Assembly: GCA_026874595.1 (NCBI GenBank)
Contig: CM049315.1
Location: 66,159,416 to 66,223,415, forward strand
DNA length: 64,000 bases
Source of the DNA: Sipunculus nudus
Lineage: Eukaryota > Annelida > Sipuncula > Golfingiida > Sipunculidae
Direction: 5' to 3'
Position numbers and translations under genes: made by a program. Below are positions 56,601 through 64,000 of the stretch, one piece after another (the stretch's first letter is position 1; every line of letters starts with the position of its first letter). The notes below the pieces were generated by a model, which saw nothing but the letters and a program-made list of their open reading frames with translations, searched no databases and had not been told where the DNA came from.

Positions 56601-57156
56601 CGCGGATTGAGGACTTCAGAATAGCTGGTTGGGGGATCATATATCGAGACTGGGTGGGGAGAGTATGGAAGGGTGTGGTGTAGAATATGTTTGAAAAAAA
56701 AAATAAACTATAATCTTGGGTAATATAAAATGGTGAATGACGGCCCTTCATTTTTATTTCGGAAAGAGCTTCAGGACGCGCCCCCTTTTAAATCCACCCT
56801 TGATAAACACCTTTTTTATGCTCCAGCCTAAGGGCCATCCGGAAGTTGTCAAAGTAGAGTTAGACTGACAAATTTGCAAGATATCGGACGAGGAACCCAC
56901 TGTCTTTCTTCGAGAAATGTCATTGCACACTATTTTCAAGGTTGCCACGCCACTGGAGACGACTGCATTCTACTTCGTAAACAAACTGGGCACATCTGGT
57001 TGTAAGTGGTCCCTTCAGAAACAGCAAGCTGGAGGAAAAACAGACTGCACCCACGCAAATACGTCACCGCAAGGACAATGACGTGCCCGGTGTGACAGGC
57101 ATCCTTCCATGCCAACAGTTTGCGGTAACCCCCAGGCGACAGTTAATTGTTTTCTT

Positions 57157-57280
57157 CCAGCCACTGTTGTTTACAATGAGAGAAAGGGAGATGGTCGATC
57201 CAGAGGCTGAGTTCAATGATCGATATAGCAACCTTCTTCCATCTAACTACAGGATGAATCCTTCACTTTATTTTAGATAA
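57157..57280 (+). other. Candidate short coding exon, unassigned
   Basis: A strong acceptor-like tract TTGTTTTCTTCCAG ends at 57157-57160. After it the frame reads FTMREREMVDPEAEFNDRYS, then NLLPSNYRMN, and stops at 57278-57280. The residue mix looks more protein-like than neighbouring frames, but I recognise no family and see no donor or second exon. It could be a chance frame or a terminal exon. Confidence 0.2.
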
Positions 57281-58020
57281 GAAAATATGATATGTCCCAA
57301 ACAGATCGTTGATCGTCACTGTCCTCCCTTCCTCCGCCCACAGGCATCAATGGAACCAACGTATTATTTTTCTATAAACTACACAGTGTTCCCAATTATT
57401 AACAACTATTCTTTTGATAGAAGGAATTGTATGTGTTATTATTGGAATTGTATGTATTCATATAGGAATATTATTTCAAAGTTGTATTACCCATTCTTGA
57501 TCATAAAATCAGATCTATCACAAGGTGTTTATAAAGCTACCATTCATTACACGCTGCTGGTACAAATTGTGCCGTTAATATGCACATGGTCGGAGGTAAT
57601 GCATGTTTAACAAGAACAGGTTCACACGCAGACCTTCACAGTCCAAGGTGACGTATATGCTTTTTTCCATTCTACATTAAAAAGTTAACGATCTCATATC
57701 AAGTCTTTCAGCGGGAGCCTAATGCAAAACGGGTGATGTTCATTAGTATCATAACATATTTTTTTCCATATACCATTGGGCTTTGCACTAGTTTCCCTAA
57801 TTTCTTCGTTAAACCATTTGAGTACTTTTATCAGAATCAAAATAAGCAACAGCATAGAGTTAAAAGGCAATTACAGAATGCATCCTCTAACGCCTGGAAT
57901 CGCATTCAAATCCGACCCAACATTTAGCAAATGGTCCGTTTGCGTATGTCCCATAGATGGTTCTTGAGATCGATTGAAAAATTTTATTAAGATTTTATAT
58001 TGACAACACTACAAGCAGGG
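57281..58020. other. Non-coding DNA
   Basis: Nothing recognised. Confidence 0.35.
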
Positions 58021-58039
58021 GTGAAGCATAAAATCTGCC

Positions 58040-58750
58040 TGCTTCCATGATTAAGGGGAAAGATAACCTGGCTTCACTGTGGCTTAACGCTCGATGCTGA
58101 CCTTACTTCCATGATTAATGGAAAAGATAACCTGGCTTTACTGTGGGTAACGTTCGATGCTGACCTTACTTCAATGATTAATGGAAAAGATAACCTGGCT
58201 TCACTGTGGGTTAACGCTCAATGCTGACCCTACTTCCATGATTAAGGGGAAAGATAACCTGGCTTCACTGTGGGTTAACGCTCAAAGCTGACCCTACTTC
58301 AATGATTAAGGGGAAAGATAACCTGGCTTCACTGTGGGTTAACGCTCAATGCTGACCTTACTTCCATGCTTAAGGGGAAAGATAACCTGGCTTCACTGTG
58401 GGTTACCGCTCAATGCTGACCTTACTTCCATGATTAAGGGGAAAGATAACCTGGCTTCACTGTGGGTTAACGCTCAATGCTGACCTTACTTCCATGATTA
58501 AGGGGAAAGATAACCTGGCTTCACTGTGGGTTAACGCTCGATGCTGACCTTACTTCCATGGTTTAGGGGAAAAGATGACCTGGCTTTACTGTGGGTTAAC
58601 GCTCGATGCTGACCTTACTTTCATGGGTTAGGGGGAAAGATGACCTGGCTTTACTGTGGGTCAACGCTCGATGCTGACCTTACTTCCATGGTTCATGGAA
58701 AAGATAACCTGGCTTCACTGTGGCTTAACGCTCCATGCTGACCTTGTTTC
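58040..58750 (+). repeat. Minisatellite, ~64-bp unit, about 11 copies
   Basis: The unit ACCTGGCTTCACTGTGGGTT-AACGCTC(A/G)ATGCTGACCTTA-CTTCCATGATTAAGGGGAAA-GATA repeats head to tail. Units in the middle (58255-58560) are nearly identical; those at both ends vary (TTAATGGA, GTTTAGGGGA, GTTCATGGA). There are no spacers. Confidence 0.97.
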
Positions 58751-59262
58751 CATTGGAGTATAATACGGCCCTATTCCATCTAGTCATCATGCGAAGTGGA
58801 CATTTTTGCTCATAGTCAAACCAATTTATCACATCCCTAAACTCTTATTATGTCTAGCGTATATCTGCTGAATCACTCGCGCCTTTATAAATATGATTTG
58901 TGGTCCATTCGCTGGTGTAAATATTGAAATCACACTGCCTGCGAGTTTAAGTGGTTAAGCTTTTTGTCCTGATGCATCGTCCGCGCAGGACATTTAGCAG
59001 CACGCCTGGTCCCATTGTAACCTTTTTAAGTAAATATGCTGTAAAGTTGATGGGAAAAATTAAAGCCGACTTAATGAACATTTATGGTTACTGCCGATGA
59101 CATTTGTGTCACTGGGTCTGTGTGTCAGTATACATGGACGGCTATTTGGCGCCGCAATTGTACTTAATTGTGACAGACGGTTAAACTTTATATGTATTGA
59201 ATGAGGAAAAAGGAGGCCATTCAGATTTTGTATCTGTCCTCCCATGGGACCTTCATTAATAA
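58751..59262. other. Non-coding DNA between two minisatellites
   Basis: No feature recognised. Confidence 0.35.
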
Positions 59263-59282
59263 ATTTATATATATGTATATAT

Positions 59283-59313
<31 letters not shown>

Positions 59314-59315
59314 CA
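59263..59315. repeat. TA microsatellite
   Basis: TATA run with TG and AAAT interruptions. Confidence 0.9.
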
Positions 59316-59639
59316 TTAAATTAGAAAATATATGCAAAATGTAATTTATTAAAAGTATGCACTTAACTTTTTAGCAAAAAATGATCGCAAACTTCAAAGG
59401 ATGAAACCAGAGCGCGTCTATATATATTCATATGTATGAGTAATTAAATAAAGTTTTCCAACGGCGTTTCTTACTAATTGATTTCTATCACACTGACACA
59501 CGAAGGTGTAAGGTTGCATTTCGGAAGGGGATGTCTAAGAAGCATAAATCTATATTTAAAACACACTTATCATAAGTGTCAATTTGTCAAACGTGCCTCA
59601 ACCCTGGCAACTCGTATTAAGTATACATGATTTGAATCA

Positions 59640-60650
59640 CAACGTTCAAACCCAGAAGAATTCATATCAACATAGGACCCATTTTCATAAGGTGTTTACA
59701 AACTTCTAAACCCAGAGGAATTGATATTCACATGAGACCCATTGTCATAAGGTGTTTACAAACTTCTAAATCGAAACAATTAATATTAACATAGGATCAA
59801 CTGTCATAGGTATTTACAAACTTCTAAACCCAGAGGAATTCATATTCACATAAGACCCATTGTCATAAGGGTATACAAACTTCTAAATCGAAGCAATTAA
59901 TTTTAACAAAGGATCCATTGTCATAGGTTTTTACACACTTCTTAACTTCTTATTAACATAAGACCAATTTTCTTAAGGTGTTTGCAAACTTCTTAATCCA
60001 GAGGAATTCGTATTAACATAAGACCAATTGTCATAAGAAGTTAACAAACTTCCATACCCAGAGAAATTCATATAAACATATAGGATCCATTGTCGTAAGG
60101 TGATTACAAACTTCTTAAAACAGGGGAATTCATACTAACATAGGATCTATTGTCATAAGGTGTTTACAGACTTTTAAACCCAGAGATATTCATATTAACA
60201 TAAGATCCATTGTCAATAGGTGTTTACAAACTTCTAAATTTAGAGCATTTCATATTAACATAGGATCCATTGTCATAAGGTATTTACCAACTTCTTAACC
60301 AAGAGGAATTCATATTAACATAAGATCCAATGTCATAAGGTGTTAACAAACTTTTAAACCCAGAGAAAACCATATTACATAAGATCCAATGTCATAAGGT
60401 GTTAACAAACTTTTAAACCTAGAACAATTCATATTAACATAGAATCCATTGTCATAAGGTGTTTACAAACTTCTAAACCCAGAGAAAACCATATTACATA
60501 AGATCCAATGTCATAAGGTGTTAACAAACTTTTAAACCTAGAACAATTCATATTAACATAGAATCCATTGTCATAAGGTGTTTACAAACTTCTAAACCCA
60601 AAGAAAACCATATTACATAAGATCCATTGTCATTAGGTGTTTACAAACTT
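59640..60650 (+). repeat. Minisatellite, ~60-bp unit, about 17 copies, with 119-bp higher-order repeat
   Basis: The unit CATAAGGTGTTTACAAACTT-CTAAACCCAGAGGAATTCAT-ATTAACATAGGATCCATTGT repeats with variants. From about 60361 to 60598 a pair of distinct variants (one with GAGAAAACCATATTACATAA, one with CTAGAACAATTCATATTAAC) is repeated twice almost exactly as a 119-bp block, and a third block starts at 60599. Confidence 0.95.
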
Positions 60651-60696
60651 CATGCAGGAAAAACAACACGATTCAAGAGCTTCATCCAGCGTAAAC

Positions 60697-60888
60697 CAGT
60701 GATGTAGGCCTCGAGTCCGCACTCTAGTTTTTCTTTTCAGAGACTCGGACTAGAACTCGTGTTCCAAAACACTTTGACTCGAAGGAGGCGGACTTGGACT
60801 CGAACCTCAAGGACTGGACTTGGTCTCGAGTGACTTAGACTCGGACTTACACTGGGACTCGGAGAGTTAGGACTCGACTACATCTCTA
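60697..60888. mobile_element. hAT-type MITE with 8-bp target duplication
   Basis: The left end CAGTGATGTAGGCCTCGAGT matches, in reverse complement, the right end (TAGAGATGTAGTCGAGTCC). The flanks are GCGTAAAC (60689-60696) and GCGAAAAC (60889-60896), a 7-of-8 match at the length expected for hAT transposition. The interior is rich in GGACTCG/GACTCG words on the plus strand. Confidence 0.8.
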
Positions 60889-60896
60889 GCGAAAAC

Positions 60897-61015
60897 CTAT
60901 TTTAAAGTGTTCAAAGTGTTCATGGATGTTCTAGCTAGCAGGTTATCCCGAAATATACTTCACCTAAAAAGACATGTTCTTTCTTGTTGTTTGCTTGCTT
61001 TCCAGATGCCCAATT
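60897..61015. other. Non-coding DNA ending in splice-acceptor-like tract
   Basis: TTCTTTCTTGTTGTTTGCTT then GCTTTCCAG (ends 61015) is a good pyrimidine tract plus AG. Confidence 0.3.
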
Positions 61016-61106
61016 TCCCAGCCTCTGTAGCAAACCAACCACCATAAATCTACGCTAACAGATGACACGAGCCTCGACCTCGATAAACATGATGGTGATC
61101 AGCAAG
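61016..61106 (+). other. Candidate 5' UTR/start exon
   Basis: Bounded by the strong acceptor ending at 61015 and a donor AAG|GTATGG at 61107. All three frames are closed near its start, but an ATG at 61062 opens 15 codons that run into the donor in phase 0 (MTRASTSINMMVISK). A small upstream frame starts at 61016. No partner exon was recognised, so this is weak. Confidence 0.15.
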
Positions 61107-64000
61107 GTATGGTAATCCCCAGGCCTGCTCATTACCGTTCTTGGTTATATTTACAACTTAACACATGGAAAGCGGGACATCACTGGAGAGAGTATATTTT
61201 ATTTGTTACTAAAAATATAGATGCTAAATTGTTACTGAGGAAGCATTTTATTTATCCCTTTAACATGTATGAAAACTTGACAGCATTTTACTTGCATGCA
61301 TATTTAACATGTTACTGAACAAAAGTGAACTAGTATATATACAGCATTAAGATGGGCATTTTGTCTGTACTCAGACATGAAAAACTAGACATTGCAAGTG
61401 CCACTAAAGTGAGAAAAGTTAGCCTGCATTTACAGAGTGCATTTGCCACTGAAATTATTATTATTATTATTTATTTATTTATTATTTATTACTATTATTA
61501 ATAAACAGCACTTGATAATGAATTTTTATTAGTCCCTACAATTACGGGAAACTAGAACTCAGTCAAAAACTGCATGCTTTCGCAAATCGTAGGACTTTTC
61601 ACTGAAACTTTCAAACCGAATAAGGCTTCACAGTCCAATAGTCCAGTGTCTCCTTGAGATATCAGCACTTTCCTATGAAAAAGAAGACACTCATTCAAAC
61701 TCCAGTTAAAGTTAGTAACAAAGTTGTATTGCTGTATTGAAAACATTTTTATGACCCTTCGAAAGGGCCCTACTGGAATTTCAATTTAAAACAAACAAAT
61801 TGCAATTGCTTGTATTTCGGACATTTTTGCATGAAATGATTCTTGTTGAACTTGTAAGAATATTTTGCTGAAAGGATTATTAATTTCTCTTGACAAATCT
61901 GAAATATTGACTTGATAAACCATTATTAAAGGCTTTGCGTATGAGCACTTGTATTTTTCACGTTTTTACGTTTACCTCATTAGATGCAGACAATGACACA
62001 GGAGTACTAATTAAATGAGACCTTAGGCGAATGGTCAACAAAGTCAGATTATAATGACCTTGACAATGACTTTGAGTATGTATGGTGTACGTGACAAACG
62101 TGAGGAAGTGATAAGCCAGTTGTGCAGAATTATAAACAACAATCTTAAACAGATATTTTATCTTCATGCTGTTGCTGTTATTTTTCTCTCTTTGTGGTTG
62201 GCGTTAGCACTTAAACCAATGTGGAATTCAGGTCGCACCCACGCAAGCGTTACCCGAAACGTGATCCCAGGTAGTGTGGTATCTTTATCTCATCGAAAAC
62301 AAACAAAGCCCGTGACTACAGATAGAGAACTATGTATTCAGTACTTAACGTTCAGGGCCTTCCAGTGCAAATTAATGTTTATTTGGTACCTCGCCTATTA
62401 ACGTTATTCATGACCCAAGACTTCAAGGCTTTATTTCCCCTAGTCGAATTCCACAAAATCCTAAAAAGAAGAAGGGAATATTGTCTCTGTTATGTTAAAG
62501 CCCATTTTTACGCCTGGGGTTATCGTAATAATCATTCAACAATGCCAGTGGAAAGTAAAATCTTTTATTCTAAACACTTCTCCGTTGTTTTATAACTTTT
62601 AAGAAGTGTGGGCGCAGTGTGTCGACGTCCGTGCATTCACATATAAGTTATTTTATCACTTTGAACACTGGCATACAAATGCAAGACTATTTACGTACAA
62701 AACATTACTTTTATAACATGCAGAGAGAGAGAGAGCTGTAACACTGGATAAAAAAGCGGTTTCTTTTCCATTATTTTATGAATTAACTGTTCTCCTCAGG
62801 AATCCTGCAAAGCTTCTATAGAAAAGAAGAAAACAATATTATAAATAAATAAAAAACACAACTGTACGTTAAATACTTCTGAATGTAATTTTGTTAAACA
62901 AGCATCAGGAATGATATCTACAGTTATGTCAGGAATTATGTATCAAACGTCCACAGTATTACATATTTCGGTTATATTGTCGTAATTATTTGTGGAATCC
63001 CGGCAAGACTTCGCCCTTAAAATATACACAGGCATACTCATACAGGCACCTCAGAACTATTTGTTAATAGTTTAAACTACCAATGGTGATAAGAATAACT
63101 GTAGAAAATCTCTAAAAAAGTATTTAAATCTAACAAAAGGAAAAAGAGAAACGGAATAAGAGAGAAACGTAAAAGCCTCTATGGACAAAAATATAATAGT
63201 GATTAATACAGGACAGAATATAATGCGATCGTAACCGCGTCAGGGCCTTTATTGTACTCGTTTTGAGGCTGCTGAGGATTTAAACCATAACAAATAATCA
63301 ATTCACACAGAGCATTCTGCCAAGTCGCTACATTCGGTATCACACAGGGCAGTCGCAGGGTTTCACGAACGTCTCCTGCACTCAGATTACATTTATATCT
63401 TTAACACACTTTTTTCTGTATTAAGTTCAGGTCACCAGGACGATGGCGTGAAAAGGAGTTCATTGCTTGAACATGGTGGCGGTACACGCTGCTAATAGAT
63501 CGTTTATACTACGTAACAATTACGGCCATTGGCATGAATTAACGTTTTATTGAAATGAGACATTCAGAACGTGTGCGCAAACTGAAATTTAAACAATGAA
63601 CATTCTCAATGAATATTGTTTAGTCGTTAAACAAGTGCAATAGCCATTAAAACGAAGGTTGAGCACATTTAATATGAATAGACACACACCCACACAATGT
63701 AATATATCTCCCTTATTTTAACCTTTCACTCTTTATATTTATTTTATATTCCATACAATTCAATTCTGAGTCTCACTTTTACATTACAGACAATATATAA
63801 TTCAGCTTTAGTTATCGTTACCAAATTTCCAACAGTTCCTACAGAAAGGGTTTGCTTTAAGGTTAATTGGAATCTTAAGAACTGATAATAAAAATTCAAG
63901 ATATTTGACCTTAGAAGGAGCTCTTTAGCGAGCTTCTGATGATAAACCTTTAACGAAATATCACTAATTTTACGCACACACACACACAGAATCTCGATCG
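61107..64000. other. AT-rich DNA with microsatellites, no recognised gene
   Basis: ATT/ATTT repeats lie at about 61457-61502, GA repeats at 62722-62736 and CA repeats at 63684-63696 and 63974-63988. The plus-strand frame 62054-62401 (115 residues) has a hydrophobic stretch but no family motif and I do not call it. Nothing else was recognised on either strand. Confidence 0.5.

Noticed and set aside
56471-56751. Gly-rich and Pro-rich frames
   Set aside because: Translations of the G runs.
58040-60650. CRISPR-like regular repeats
   Set aside because: Units abut directly with no unique spacers, no cas genes are near, and the DNA is eukaryotic; these are minisatellites.
62054-62401. 115-residue frame with hydrophobic segment as membrane protein
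   Set aside because: No family motif, no splice or promoter support, and this length is not rare among chance frames in 64 kb.

Overview
This window is eukaryotic, AT-rich, gene-poor DNA, almost certainly from an animal and most likely a mollusc (my inference: bivalve). There are no operons, ribosome binding sites or long open bacterial-type genes. It is a dense, nested mosaic of decayed Ty3/gypsy and LINE retroelements, solo LTRs, MITEs, Helitron/HINE-like elements, tRNA-derived SINEs, minisatellites and TA/GA/ATT microsatellites, with one recognisable host gene.

Host gene: two minus-strand exons, 53809-53969 and 47898-48091, encode a stanniocalcin-family glycoprotein hormone domain. They join in phase 0 across a 5.7-kb GC-AG intron. 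The cysteine spacing of the second exon (15, 13 and 6 residues between cysteines) equals the spacing I recall for vertebrate stanniocalcin. The first exon(s) and the C-terminal exon(s) were not found. A promoter-like cluster with a tiny ATG exon (about 4390-4440) and a candidate start exon (61016-61106) are much weaker hints of other genes.

Layout. 1-1086: end of a gypsy pol (RNase H) directly followed by a polypurine tract and 3' LTR, then a related LTR in the opposite orientation (to 1817). 1818-5568: unique DNA and a 385-bp tandem duplication. 5569-9629: microsatellites, a MITE, a solo LTR inserted in a TA repeat, a perfect 48-bp palindrome, a 131-bp degenerate array, and a second RNase H-to-LTR junction. 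10075-12540: a 1.16-kb tandem duplication whose copies differ by a 140-bp indel. 12700-23960: one minus-strand gypsy element (gag-protease-RT-integrase) split between protease and RT by an ~8-kb unit with long inverted repeats, which itself carries a CR1/Jockey-like LINE and Helitron-like repeats. 24044-28830: a LINE ORF1 with an L1-style YY1 start, a fold-back MITE and a second LINE ORF2. 28987-29864: an apparently exact 439-bp tandem duplication. 30775-38389: dispersed repeats, a TTAA-flanked MITE, a GAACC/GGTTC palindromic MITE and a HINE with internal 180-bp repeats. 40360-42060: a SINE, a CTCF-like site and CRE sites. 43740-46866: AGGTCA-motif arrays and hairpin-ended Helitron-like repeats. 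47898-53969: stanniocalcin exons, with an intron that holds a LINE showing the 5' inversion typical of twin priming. 54120-55701: SINE copies and another HINE. 58040-60650: two minisatellites (~64 bp and ~60 bp units, the latter with a 119-bp higher-order repeat). 60697-60888: a hAT-type MITE with 8-bp target duplication. The remainder is featureless AT-rich DNA.

All retroelement coding regions seen here are interrupted by stops or frameshifts and are annotated as pseudogenes. Family assignments come from motif recognition by eye, not from searches.
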